This document shows, piece by piece, positions 1 to 7,895 of a DNA stretch of 64,000 nt. A model generated the notes under the pieces. It did no database searches and was not told the DNA's origin. It saw only the letters and a list, made by a program, of their open reading frames with translations. The DNA lies in assembly GCF_018502485.1 (NCBI RefSeq), contig NZ_CP075546.1. One strand, written 5' to 3'. This stretch comes from Methanospirillum purgamenti. GTDB lineage: Archaea; Halobacteriota; Methanomicrobia; Methanomicrobiales; Methanospirillaceae. A program made the position numbers and the translations under genes. Positions within the stretch are counted from its first letter, which is position 1, and each line of letters opens with the position of its first letter.

Positions 1-141
1 TATTCTATGAATGGCGCCATAAGTCGATCCTTGTCCGGGTAGGGTGGTTCAAATAGCAATCTTTAGATACTGATCTGGTGCACTAAATATGAGGTTCTGC
101 ACCGGATCTACACCATAATGATATCCGGTTGGAAGTATACT

Positions 142-732
142 ATGGAACATATTGATGAAAGAAGTAGAAACAACATATTTCTCGTTGATGATACAGCAAA
201 TCCGGCACCATTAGGACTCTGTGCTTTTGGTATGACAACGATCCTCCTCAGTCTACACAATGCTGGAATTACTGCAATAGGAAGTCCGATCCTTGCTATG
301 GCATTGTTTTATGGTGGAATAGCACAGGTAATTGCAGGAATCCTGGAGTGGAAGAAGAATAATACCTTTGGAATGGTCACGTTTGGAAGCTTTGGATTTT
401 TCTGGATATCCTTTGCCTTTATTCTCCTGTTACCAAAAATGAACCTGATAGGTGCACCAACAAATCCTGAACTTGCCGCATTTTTAGGAGTTTGGGGATT
501 GTTTGCACTTGGTCTATTTATCTGCACCTTTAGAATGCATCGTGTCTTACAGGTAACCCTCTTTTTCGTTGTTCTCTTAGTTGCACTGCTAGTTCTCAAT
601 GAACTTACCGGAATTGCAATGCTCGGTATCTTTGGTGGATATGTGGGTCTTATTGCAGGTCTCTTAGCATTATATATTGGGATGGGACAAGTCATCAACG
701 AAGTCTTTGGTGAGCGGATATTTCCTGTCTGA
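142..732 (+). CDS. GPR1/FUN34/YaaH-family (SatP-like) acetate/succinate transporter
   Basis: Predicted six-helix inner-membrane channel or proton symporter for acetate and related short acids. From the ATG at 142 the protein has 196 residues, near the family norm. The signature NPAPLGL lies at residues 20-26, followed by alternating hydrophobic segments with small Gly/Ala residues to the C-terminus. An upstream in-frame ATG at 118 exists, but the one at 142 has a purine-rich ribosome site (ggttggaag) about 6 nt before it and fits family N-termini better. In a methanogen of this order acetate is used mainly as a carbon source, so uptake for biosynthesis is the likely role (inference). It faces cofH convergently and is not in an operon. 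Confidence 0.85.
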   Translation: MEHIDERSRNNIFLVDDTANPAPLGLCAFGMTTILLSLHNAGITAIGSPILAMALFYGGIAQVIAGILEWKKNNTFGMVTFGSFGFFWISFAFILLLPKMNLIGAPTNPELAAFLGVWGLFALGLFICTFRMHRVLQVTLFFVVLLVALLVLNELTGIAMLGIFGGYVGLIAGLLALYIGMGQVINEVFGERIFPV

Positions 733-734
733 TT

Positions 735-749
735 CCTTTTTTTAATTTT
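735..749 (+). terminator. T-rich terminator between convergent satP and cofH
   Basis: A run of T residues starts two bases after the satP stop, with no stem-loop. Archaeal transcription commonly ends in such T tracts. It lies in the short gap between two convergent genes, which supports the call, but nothing more than composition is seen. Confidence 0.35.
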
Positions 750-779
750 CGCAATTTACTATTATGACATTTTTATGAT

Positions 780-1886
780 TCAAATTGGTGTGTAATCTGT
801 TCTTCTCTGCACCAGAGGTCTTCCGAGATCTTCGGCGATATAATTCATTTCTGATGGGTCAAGGTATTCTCCGGATTTTGCACCCGCTGATGAAGAAATA
901 CTCTCTTCATATAACGTCCCACCAGTATCATTTGCTCCTGACATGAGTCCAATCTGCACCATCTTCAGCCCCAGTTTCACCCATGATACCTGGATGTTTT
1001 TAAAATTATCAAGGAAGAGCCGTGAGACGGCAATCATAAGCATGTCCTGTCGGCCGGTCGCTCCAGGTCTGGCTAATCCCTTTTGATAGAGAGGTGTGCC
1101 TGGATGGATGAAGGATAAAGGAACAAATTCTGTAAATCCTCTGGTTTCATCCTGAATGTCTCGAAGTATCGAAAGGTGGGTAACCTGGTCTTCAACCGAC
1201 TCACAATGACCGTGCATGATGGTAGCAGTTGACCGTAGACCGATCTCATGAGACTCCTTAATAATCCGTATCCATTCATCTGTCGGGATTTTCTCTGGAC
1301 AAATTGTTTTTCTGACTGAATCGACCAGGATTTCAGCGGCAGTGCCACAGAGTGTTCCAACACCTGCATCCTTGAATTTTTCCAGGACTTCTCTGGTTGA
1401 GCAGTTGGATTTTCTCGCAGCATATGCCACTTCCATAGGATTAGATGCATGAATATGAACACCTGGTGCATGGTCCCGGATGGTTTTGTATATGGACAAG
1501 TATGAATCAAGTGTATAATCTGGATGAAGTCCGCTTACCGTACAGATCTCTGTCACCCCTCGGTTTTTTGCATCTTCTGCTTTTTTTGCAACATCTTCAG
1601 GAGTTAATTCATATGCCTGTAGATCACTTTTTGTGCAGGAAAATCCACAAAAACCACAGTGGTTCACACAGATATTTGAACAATTAATATTTTGATTTTT
1701 TACCCATGTGATTGTGTTTCCGGTTATTTTTTCCCGCATTATATCTGCTGTATATGCGATTGAAAAAGCAGTTCGATCCCTGGTCTTAAAGAGTTCTATT
1801 GCTTCCGGAATGGTTAAGCGATGCCCATTTTGTACATCATCAAGGAGAGTTTGCAGTGCAGCAGGAGTGGTATGCATGGTTCCCAT
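780..1886 (-). CDS. cofH: CofH, FO synthase subunit 2 (radical SAM)
   Basis: Radical-SAM enzyme joining L-tyrosine to 5-amino-6-ribitylaminouracil; with CofG it makes the deazaflavin FO, the chromophore of coenzyme F420, the hydride carrier of methanogenesis. The 368-residue protein has the CX3CX2C cluster motif as C73, C77 and C80 inside CVNHCGFCGFSC, then the expected TIM-barrel blocks (EICTVSGLHPD, STATIMHGHCES) and the C-terminal GGTLYEESISSSAGA block typical of CofH/MqnC-like proteins. The length matches the family. cofG is not in the window, so the subunits are encoded apart or beyond the edge. The ATG at 1886 is used; an in-frame ATG three codons later is an alternative. Confidence 0.95.
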   Translation of the reverse strand: MGTMHTTPAALQTLLDDVQNGHRLTIPEAIELFKTRDRTAFSIAYTADIMREKITGNTITWVKNQNINCSNICVNHCGFCGFSCTKSDLQAYELTPEDVAKKAEDAKNRGVTEICTVSGLHPDYTLDSYLSIYKTIRDHAPGVHIHASNPMEVAYAARKSNCSTREVLEKFKDAGVGTLCGTAAEILVDSVRKTICPEKIPTDEWIRIIKESHEIGLRSTATIMHGHCESVEDQVTHLSILRDIQDETRGFTEFVPLSFIHPGTPLYQKGLARPGATGRQDMLMIAVSRLFLDNFKNIQVSWVKLGLKMVQIGLMSGANDTGGTLYEESISSSAGAKSGEYLDPSEMNYIAEDLGRPLVQRRTDYTPI

Positions 1887-1926
1887 GATATGATTTCATG
1901 GTGCATCCAGATGAATGTTGACCTTT

Positions 1927-1941
1927 GTCATGGTGCATGAC
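1927..1941. repeat. Short perfect dyad between divergent cofH and aIF1A
   Basis: GTCATG-gtg-CATGAC is a perfect 6-bp dyad with a 3-bp spacer in the roughly 150-bp divergent intergenic region, about 40 bp upstream of the cofH start. It could be a regulator site, but a dyad this short also arises by chance. Confidence 0.25.
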
Positions 1942-2037
1942 CATATGAGTGCCGGAAAGGAAAACGCAGAGTACATATGAGTTCCTGCACATACTTTCTT
2001 CAGGTACGAGTACAAAGTACATAATTATTATTCCGGA

Positions 2038-2385
2038 GTGGGTTCGATTAGTCTTATTGAGGATGAGTTACCTGATGAGGAAAAAACTTCAGAAGTGGTA
2101 ACTCCAGAAGATGAAATTATCAGGGTCCGTCTGCCAAAAAAATCTGAGCATGAACAGTTCGCGATAGCGGAACTCATGATGGGTGCGAATCATATCAGGG
2201 TCAGGTGCTCAGATGGAGTGACCAGACTTGGTCGAATTAAAGGCAAAATGAAGAAACGTGCCTGGATTCGTGAAGGTGATATCATTATTATTGTTCCCTG
2301 GAGCTTCCAGGATGACAAGTGTGATATCACATATCGATATACACCACCCCAGCGTGACTGGTTACGTCGAAATAATTATCTCTGA
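2038..2385 (+). CDS. eif1A: Translation initiation factor aIF1A
   Basis: Archaeal S1-like OB-fold factor that binds the 30S A site and helps position initiator tRNA and mRNA. The 115-residue product has an acidic N-terminal tail of about 27 residues, the OB core (EIIRVRLPKKSEHEQFAIAE, then GANHIRVRCSDGVTRLGRIKGK, with the basic patch KMKKRAWIREGD) and the conserved IIIVPWSFQDDKCDI block, followed by a C-terminal segment typical of archaeal 1A proteins. The start is a GTG at 2038 directly after TTCCGGA; no in-frame ATG upstream would restore a longer conserved protein. The acidic tail is longer than in many archaeal homologues. It stands alone and diverges from cofH. Confidence 0.93.
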   Translation: MGSISLIEDELPDEEKTSEVVTPEDEIIRVRLPKKSEHEQFAIAELMMGANHIRVRCSDGVTRLGRIKGKMKKRAWIREGDIIIIVPWSFQDDKCDITYRYTPPQRDWLRRNNYL

Positions 2386-2578
2386 TATCTTACCTGGTTT
2401 TTCTGCGATATGGCAGAGAATCCTATTTTTTCTGTTTGTTAATTTCTTATTCAATTTGGAATCATTTCACAAGACCAAATTATGATGTTCATTTTATTAC
2501 CTGACTCACTCCTATCCAGAGGTCAGCATGAGGGTATCAGTACCTTTAATCTACTTAAAAGAGATACCTGCATCAGAT

Positions 2579-3709
2579 ATGATCTCGGTGCTTTTTGTTG
2601 ATGATGAACCGGTGCTTGTTGATATCGGTCGTCTTTTTTTAGAGCGGGTTGGAAATTTTTCAGTGACCGGTGTTGAATCTGCACAGAAAGCACTTGAGAT
2701 GTTGTCCGAAAAACCCTTTGATGTTATCATTGCAGATTACCAGATGCCAGGCATGACCGGGATTGATCTGCTTCGTATTGTCCGGAGTCAGTATGGTGAT
2801 ATTCCTTTTATTCTCTTCACCGGCCGGGGTAGAGAGGATGTCGCACGGGATGCCATTAACATCGGAGCAAATTTTTATGTGCAAAAAGGGGGCGATCCCA
2901 AGTTACAGTTTGCTGATATTGCACATAAGGTTGAAACCGCAGTCGAACGAAGGAGGGCTTTGATTGCTATAAAAACCTCTGAGCAACGGTTTCATGATAT
3001 CATCAACTTTTTACCTGATGCAACATTCGCTATCAATACAGACGGTTCGATAATAGCCTGGAACCGGGAAATTGAACGGATTACCAATACCCGTGCTGAA
3101 GATATGATCGGGAAATGGGGATTTGCCCATTCTATTCCTTTTTACGGAAAACGACGCCCGATGATAATTGATCTGTTATTGCATCCTGATCCTGCATTTG
3201 AGCAAATCTATCCTTCTCTTCACCGGGAGGATGGAATGATAACCGCTGAAGGAGTGCTCTTCTTAAATGATAAAAAACACTTCTTCCTTGCACGGTCCTC
3301 TTTTTTATATGGCCCGGATGGCAAAATTGCAGGAGCTATTGAGAGTCTTCGGGATATTACCCGCCAGAAAGAATCAGAAGAGAAACTCATCAGGGTGTTT
3401 GATCACCTCCCCCTTGGCCTTCAGATCTTTGTCATGAACAAGAACGGTCATCTGGTCTGTACTGGAGGAAATCCTGCTTCAGAAGAGATAACCGGACTTG
3501 GTACACGGTGTTCTCCTGGAAGACCCATTGAAGATGTATTCCCTGGTGAAGAAGGCCAGAGGATTTGTGCTGTATCCAAAAAGGTTGCAATGGAAGGTGG
3601 CAAGGATTCGATAGATAATCTTGAAATATCTTTGGATGGTTCAAAAAGACATTATAATGTTAGAATATTTCAGACCTATCCAGGGGAAGTTGCTTTGATT
3701 TATCTTTGA
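2579..3709 (+). CDS. Response regulator receiver with PAS domains; truncated histidine kinase
   Basis: Cytosolic signalling protein of 376 residues from ATG 2579; a longer frame opens at 2528 but the receiver domain begins at the second Met (MISVLFVDDE). Receiver: acidic pair D8/D9, phospho-acceptor D53 (IIADYQMPGM), then the switch region FTGRG and the lysine of VQKGG. Two PAS-like sensor domains follow, at about 140-265 and 275-376. The reading frame stops inside the second PAS fold, where relatives continue into a histidine kinase. A fragment of the kinase ATPase domain lies 70 bp downstream in another ORF, so the gene looks like the 5' part of a decayed hybrid sensor kinase. It may still make a receiver-PAS protein. 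Confidence 0.75.
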   Translation: MISVLFVDDEPVLVDIGRLFLERVGNFSVTGVESAQKALEMLSEKPFDVIIADYQMPGMTGIDLLRIVRSQYGDIPFILFTGRGREDVARDAINIGANFYVQKGGDPKLQFADIAHKVETAVERRRALIAIKTSEQRFHDIINFLPDATFAINTDGSIIAWNREIERITNTRAEDMIGKWGFAHSIPFYGKRRPMIIDLLLHPDPAFEQIYPSLHREDGMITAEGVLFLNDKKHFFLARSSFLYGPDGKIAGAIESLRDITRQKESEEKLIRVFDHLPLGLQIFVMNKNGHLVCTGGNPASEEITGLGTRCSPGRPIEDVFPGEEGQRICAVSKKVAMEGGKDSIDNLEISLDGSKRHYNVRIFQTYPGEVALIYL

Positions 3710-3779
3710 GTTCTGCTATGCATAATTATTCATATATTTGATACATTTGTGAGATACATTATGGGCCAGTCACGAAAAT

Positions 3780-4004
3780 ATGAGTTCAAATATTTACATT
3801 GATAACGGTGCAGGCATTCCGGAGGATGAGAAGAAAAAGGTTTTCAAACGGGGATATGGAAAGAATACTGGTCTTGGCCTCTTTCTTATCAGAGAGATCC
3901 TCTCCATCACCGATATCAACATCATAGAGACCGGAACTCCGGGGAAAGGAGTCAGGTTTGAGATGACAGTTCCTGATTTATATTTCAGGAAATGTGATCC
4001 CTGA
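3780..4004 (+). pseudogene. Histidine kinase ATPase-domain fragment
   Basis: A 74-codon frame encodes only the end of a HATPase_c domain: G1 box DNGAGIP, F-box region KKVFKRGYGKNTGLGLFLIRE, G2 box ETGTPGKGVRFEM. The N box, the phospho-acceptor histidine and the dimerisation helices are absent, so it cannot act as a kinase. It lies 70 bp after the truncated receiver-PAS gene and in the same direction. Both pieces together match the order receiver-PAS-PAS-(missing)-HATPase of methanogen sensor kinases, consistent with an internal deletion. The intervening bases are AT-rich and hold no kinase sequence. Confidence 0.7.
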
Positions 4005-4006
4005 TC

Positions 4007-4477
4007 TTATTCCTGTCTTATTGCGATGACACCAGGGAAAAATAACAACGATGCTGAGTTCATACAATACCGAAGACCAGATGGAGGTGGCCCATCATCA
4101 AAGACATGACCCAGGTGTGCATCACAGCAGGCACAAAGGACTTCTACCCTGTTCATTCCATGCGAGAGATCTTGTCTGGATTTTATATTCCTGAGTGATA
4201 CCGGATTTGAAAAACTTGGCCATCCTGTTCCAGAGTCAAATTTATCCACCGATGAAAAGAGATCTGTTCCACAACAGCCACATCGGTATAAGCCAGGAGT
4301 TTTTGTAGCATAGTATGCCCCTGAAAAGGCAGGTTCTGTACCTCCTTTTCTTGCAACATCATAGGCGATTGGATTCAGGATATTCTCCCATTCTTCATCG
4401 GTTCTGACAATCCGTTTAACATCTCTCATTTTTCCGATGTCAGCATGATAGATAGGGATGAGATCTGGATGAGCCAT
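4007..4477 (-). CDS. msrB: Peptide methionine-R-sulfoxide reductase MsrB
   Basis: Reduces the R-epimer of methionine sulfoxide in oxidised proteins. All hallmarks are present: zinc-binding CxxC pairs at C66/C69 (RCGCCG) and C115/C118 (LCACCDAHLG), the substrate motif GTGWPSF at 83-89, HVFDDGPPPSG, and the catalytic cysteine C138 in RYCMNSASL. With the start at 4477 the protein has 156 residues; an ATG 16 codons later (MRDVKRIVRTDEEW) gives a length closer to typical MsrB, so the first 16 residues are uncertain. It converges on the decayed kinase fragment with almost no gap. Confidence 0.95.
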   Translation of the reverse strand: MAHPDLIPIYHADIGKMRDVKRIVRTDEEWENILNPIAYDVARKGGTEPAFSGAYYATKTPGLYRCGCCGTDLFSSVDKFDSGTGWPSFSNPVSLRNIKSRQDLSHGMNRVEVLCACCDAHLGHVFDDGPPPSGLRYCMNSASLLFFPGVIAIRQE

Positions 4478-4630
4478 ATTATGTAGTGTGGCTATAAAAC
4501 GGATAAAATGATGTTATCTGCAATCCGTTTGAACCGTCTACTCTCTGGTATATACACCACAAAGAAAAAGGATCTCTTATAGATTGAATCCGAAATCTGT
4601 TGTGAACATTCCCTCTCTGCCAGAAATCGC

Positions 4631-5281
4631 TTACAATGATAACAGATATTTCACGACCGGGATGCATCGAATTGGTACGCCATCATGTTCGATAACATCT
4701 TCATAATCGTTCGTAAGGAGAATGGATTCAGGTGTATCATCTCCCTGTAGCGGGATGGTAAACCCTGCTAATTCACGTGAAGGAATCTCCCTGACTGAAA
4801 TATCATCATACCAGACCTGAATCCTATGGCTGATATGCATCCCTTCTTTTACGATGAAATCGATTTCGTTTCCGTTTTTCGAGAAGTACACTTCTTCATA
4901 CTGTTGCCTTAGAAAACAGGCGATGACATTTTCAACCTGCCATCCGGTGTCTTCGGAAAATGCGAATGCAACGCGATTACGAAGGCCGTTGTCGATTGCA
5001 TAGGGTTTGAATCCTGATCGCATGGAATGTTTCAATGAATACGAGAAGCTGGTTACCTGAAAGAGCAGGTAACTTTCTAAAAGTGCAGAGATATATGATT
5101 CTGTTTTATCCTGTGAGATTGAAAAATTCTTTTTCAGTTTTGAAATATTTGTGGGCCGTGCTACCTGTGTCAACAGATAGACTGCGAGATTTCGAAGACT
5201 TGTCACATCCCTGATCTCATACCGTGACACAATGTCCCGATAGAGTATATCATCAAAGTAACTCTTCAGAAATTTACATAG
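4631..5281 (-). pseudogene. C-terminal remnant of a DUF4143 AAA+ ATPase
   Basis: The frame is open from just after an in-frame TGA at 5282-5284 and reads LKSYFDDILYRDIVSRYEIRD, the classic beginning of the DUF4143 region of archaeal/bacterial AAA-plus-DUF4143 ATPases, and continues through a nuclease-like C-terminal part (GNEIDFIVKEGM). The first internal ATG is at 5230. The N-terminal AAA module (Walker A, Walker B, arginine finger, normally about 200 residues) is entirely missing and is not found upstream; the sequence there is a palindrome-rich intergenic region. A 199-residue product could be made, but it would lack ATPase function. It is most likely a remnant left by a deletion or by insertion of the neighbouring island. 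Confidence 0.7.
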
Positions 5282-5333
5282 TCACCGATATACCGGTTAA
5301 TATGAGTATTATTTTGACCGATATATCGGTGAA
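5282..5333. promoter_or_regulatory. Paired palindromes forming a large inverted repeat
   Basis: Two 14-bp palindromic blocks, ACCGATATACCGGT (5284-5297, one mismatch to perfect symmetry) and ACCGATATATCGGT (5318-5331, perfect), lie 34 bp apart centre to centre. The flanking bases extend them into a 19-bp inverted repeat (5282-5300 with 5315-5333) with two mismatches. The spacing of about three helical turns and the palindromic units resemble a dimeric repressor operator. It sits exactly at the broken 5' end of the DUF4143 remnant, about 80 bp upstream of the TATA box of the restriction operon. Confidence 0.5.
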
Positions 5334-5672
5334 CTCTTTTTTAGGATAACTCAGTTAGAGTTGTTATTGATTTATTGTAATTCAGATTCTGGTACTAATG
5401 GAATTCAGGTTTCCTTTTAAATAAGTATCTAAATTAGACCGGAATGAGAGTGTATTATCGTCCATGTATTGTGGAGGAGAATGAACGATTTTGTGCTCCT
5501 CAGCAAAAATGTTGGAGAAAAATTGCTTTCTATATGTTGTTTATTATAATCCGCTGTTAATGAGTCATTTGATTGAAATATATGCAAATCAGGGGGATAC
5601 TATTTTTTTATTTTTCCAACTTCAAAACAGGTGCACTAATAGTAGTTTACATCGTACCATTTACCTGAACGA
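5334..5672 (+). promoter_or_regulatory. Promoter and long leader of the type I R-M operon
   Basis: A strong archaeal TATA element, TTTTAAATAA, lies at 5415-5424, predicting transcription from about 5448 and a leader of some 225 nt before hsdM. Within the leader a tiny frame at 5481-5549 has a good ribosome site (GGAGGAG) and encodes 22 residues beginning MNDFVLLSKNVGEKL; it may be an upstream regulatory ORF or a decayed gene start. The ribosome site GAGGAG can pair with CTCCTC at about 5505-5510, so its access could be controlled by a hairpin. No other gene is seen here. Confidence 0.45.
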
Positions 5673-7172
5673 ATGTCTGATAAATCAATATCACTCTCCC
5701 AACTCGAATCTCATCTCTGGGAGGCTGCAAACATCCTTCGTGGACCAGTGGATGCAGCCGACTTTAAATCATATGTCTTCCCTTTGCTCTTTTTCAAACG
5801 TATTTGCGACGTGCACGATGAAGAATATCAGGCTGCCTTAGAAGAATCCGGCGGAGATGAGGAATATGCCCTGTTCCCACAAAACTATGGATTTCAGATC
5901 CCACCGGATTGTCATTTCTCCGAAGTCCGGAAAGTTACAACCAATGTAGGTGTTGCTCTCCAAAAGGCAATGAGATGTATTGAGACTGCCAATCCAGAAG
6001 CCCTCTATGGAATATTTGGCGATGCACAATGGACAAACAAAGATCGTCTTTCTGATGCTCTCCTCCGTGATCTCATAGAGCATTTTTCCAAAATAAGTCT
6101 TGGTAATCAGGCTGCACAGGTCGATATCATGGGACAGTCCTATGAATATCTCATCAAAAAATTTGCCGATCTTACCAATAAAAAAGCAGGCGAGTTCTAT
6201 ACTCCACGGGCTGTTGTCCGGCTGATGGTCCAGATTCTCGATCCCCAAGAGGGCGAGAGTATCTATGATCCAGCCTGTGGGACCGGAGGTATGCTCCTTG
6301 AAGCGGTTCATCATATTAAGGAGAATCATGGCGATGACCGGACATTGTGGGGAAAACTATTCGGACAAGAGAAGAATCTGACAACCTCTGCTATCGCCCG
6401 GATGAATTTATTCCTCCACGGTATGGCCGATTTTCAGATAATCCGGGGAGATACCCTCCGTGAACCAGCATATTTTTCTGGAGATCACCTTGCCACTTTT
6501 GATTGTGTTATCGCCAATCCCCCATTCTCTTTAAAAAACTGGGGAGAAGAAGTCTGGACAGCTGATCCATACGGGAGAAATTTTGCCGGAATGCCTCCGA
6601 AAACAAGTGGAGACTATGCCTGGGTTCAGCACATGATTTCTTCGATGACCAAGAATACTGGTCGAATGGCGGTAGTGTTACCTCATGGGGCCCTGTTTCG
6701 GATGGGAAAAGAAGGAGCGATTCGGAAAAAGATCCTTGATATGGATCTGCTTGAGGCAGTTATTGGTCTTGGTCCGAATCTTTTCTATGGTACAGGTCTT
6801 GCTGCGTGTATCCTGATTTTTAGAAGGATAAAAGAAAAGGGACGAAAAAATAAAGTTCTGATTCTTGATGCCTCAAAGGAATATAAGACAGGTCGTGCAC
6901 AGAATGAACTTCTCCCATCCCATGTTGACCAGATTTATAAGTGGTATCAGGATTTCCAGGATGTTCCCGGAGTAACCAAGGTAGCTACCCTTGATGAGAT
7001 TGCTGCCAATGAGTATAACTTGAATATTCCCCGATATGTAGAACCCGTTATTAAACAGGAGACTCTTTCGGTTGAGGAAGCAATGAAACAACTGCGGGAA
7101 AGCGCTGAACAGGCATTCGCTGCAGAAGAGAAATTGATTGCCATAATGAAACGGGAGGGTCTTCTCCAATGA
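5673..7172 (+). CDS. hsdM: Type I restriction-modification DNA methyltransferase HsdM (free subunit)
   Basis: N6-adenine methyltransferase subunit of a type I enzyme, 499 residues, a usual HsdM length. N-terminal HsdM helical domain (LSQLESHLWEAANILRGPVD, LLFFKRICDV) at 8-150; SAM-binding motif I DPACGTGGM at 199-207; catalytic motif IV NPPF at 282-285; a C-terminal helix (about 470-499) of the kind that contacts HsdS. It has no HsdS of its own: the only specificity sequence in the operon is fused to the second HsdM downstream. The N-terminal part is highly similar to that second copy (shared TANP..LYGIFGDAQWTNKDRLSDA), so the two are paralogues. First gene of a six-gene operon. Confidence 0.95.
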   Translation: MSDKSISLSQLESHLWEAANILRGPVDAADFKSYVFPLLFFKRICDVHDEEYQAALEESGGDEEYALFPQNYGFQIPPDCHFSEVRKVTTNVGVALQKAMRCIETANPEALYGIFGDAQWTNKDRLSDALLRDLIEHFSKISLGNQAAQVDIMGQSYEYLIKKFADLTNKKAGEFYTPRAVVRLMVQILDPQEGESIYDPACGTGGMLLEAVHHIKENHGDDRTLWGKLFGQEKNLTTSAIARMNLFLHGMADFQIIRGDTLREPAYFSGDHLATFDCVIANPPFSLKNWGEEVWTADPYGRNFAGMPPKTSGDYAWVQHMISSMTKNTGRMAVVLPHGALFRMGKEGAIRKKILDMDLLEAVIGLGPNLFYGTGLAACILIFRRIKEKGRKNKVLILDASKEYKTGRAQNELLPSHVDQIYKWYQDFQDVPGVTKVATLDEIAANEYNLNIPRYVEPVIKQETLSVEEAMKQLRESAEQAFAAEEKLIAIMKREGLLQ

Positions 7173-7232
7173 TATTGAACTCATGTGGTAATTGTTTTCC
7201 ATCTAATATTTTTCAACAAATTGGAGATTTTA

Positions 7233-7895
7233 ATGGCGAGTAAAAAACTTGTCATTATGGTTTCATCCACGGTTTATAGGAATAAACCCTTATTAGAGCA
7301 GATATTCACTATATTGAAAAAACTTAAAAAATATGAAGTCTGGATGTCCTACAAACACGAAATACCAGTTGATTCTTTCCAATCAAATATTAAAAATTGT
7401 CTCATCGCTGTAGAGAAATGTGATTTGTTTCTAGGAATTATCACTCCATATTATGGAAGTATAATAAATGAAGATGGGTTTTCATCTACTCATTTAGAAC
7501 TATTAAAAGCAATTGAACTCAATAAACCCAGATGGATATTAGTTCATGATCATGTTGTTTTTGCACGTTCTCTATTAAATGATTTCAGATTTAAAAGAAA
7601 AAATGAAATTTTTAAAGGAAAAGAAGGCAGAAAAAACCTTTCATTTTATAAGAAATGTGAAGTATTGGATGATCTCCATGTCATTGACATGTACGAGGAT
7701 GCAATTCGCTATCAAATACCCATGAACGAAAGAACCGGGAATTGGGTAGAGGAATACCGTACAGATGATGATATAATTAAATACATTACATTTCAGTTAT
7801 CCCGTTATGATGATGTAGAGAAAATGGTTGAAAAGTATCGAACTGAATATTGTGAATCTACTCAAGAAATACTTAACAAAGAAGGTCATCTATGA
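7233..7895 (+). CDS. DUF4062 (TIR-like fold) protein in the R-M operon
   Basis: Protein of 220 residues from ATG 7233, preceded by TTGGAG; an upstream in-frame TTG/ATG start at 7185 is less likely. The N-terminal 80 residues match the DUF4062 pattern: LVIMVSSTVYRNKPLLEQI, a later VEKCDLFLGIITPYYGS, and the SSTHLELLKAIELNKPRWI block. DUF4062 is distantly related to TIR-type folds and is often found at the N-terminus of STAND NTPases or beside defence genes; its activity here is not known. The rest is helical with no NTPase motif. Base composition is clearly more AT-rich than the hsd genes. It overlaps the next gene by 4 bp (ATGA), so the pair is translationally coupled. Confidence 0.75.
   Translation: MASKKLVIMVSSTVYRNKPLLEQIFTILKKLKKYEVWMSYKHEIPVDSFQSNIKNCLIAVEKCDLFLGIITPYYGSIINEDGFSSTHLELLKAIELNKPRWILVHDHVVFARSLLNDFRFKRKNEIFKGKEGRKNLSFYKKCEVLDDLHVIDMYEDAIRYQIPMNERTGNWVEEYRTDDDIIKYITFQLSRYDDVEKMVEKYRTEYCESTQEILNKEGHL

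Noticed and set aside
5491..5841. 116-codon plus-strand frame before hsdM
   Set aside because: Overlaps the start of hsdM by about 170 bp in another frame; no ribosome site or family resemblance.
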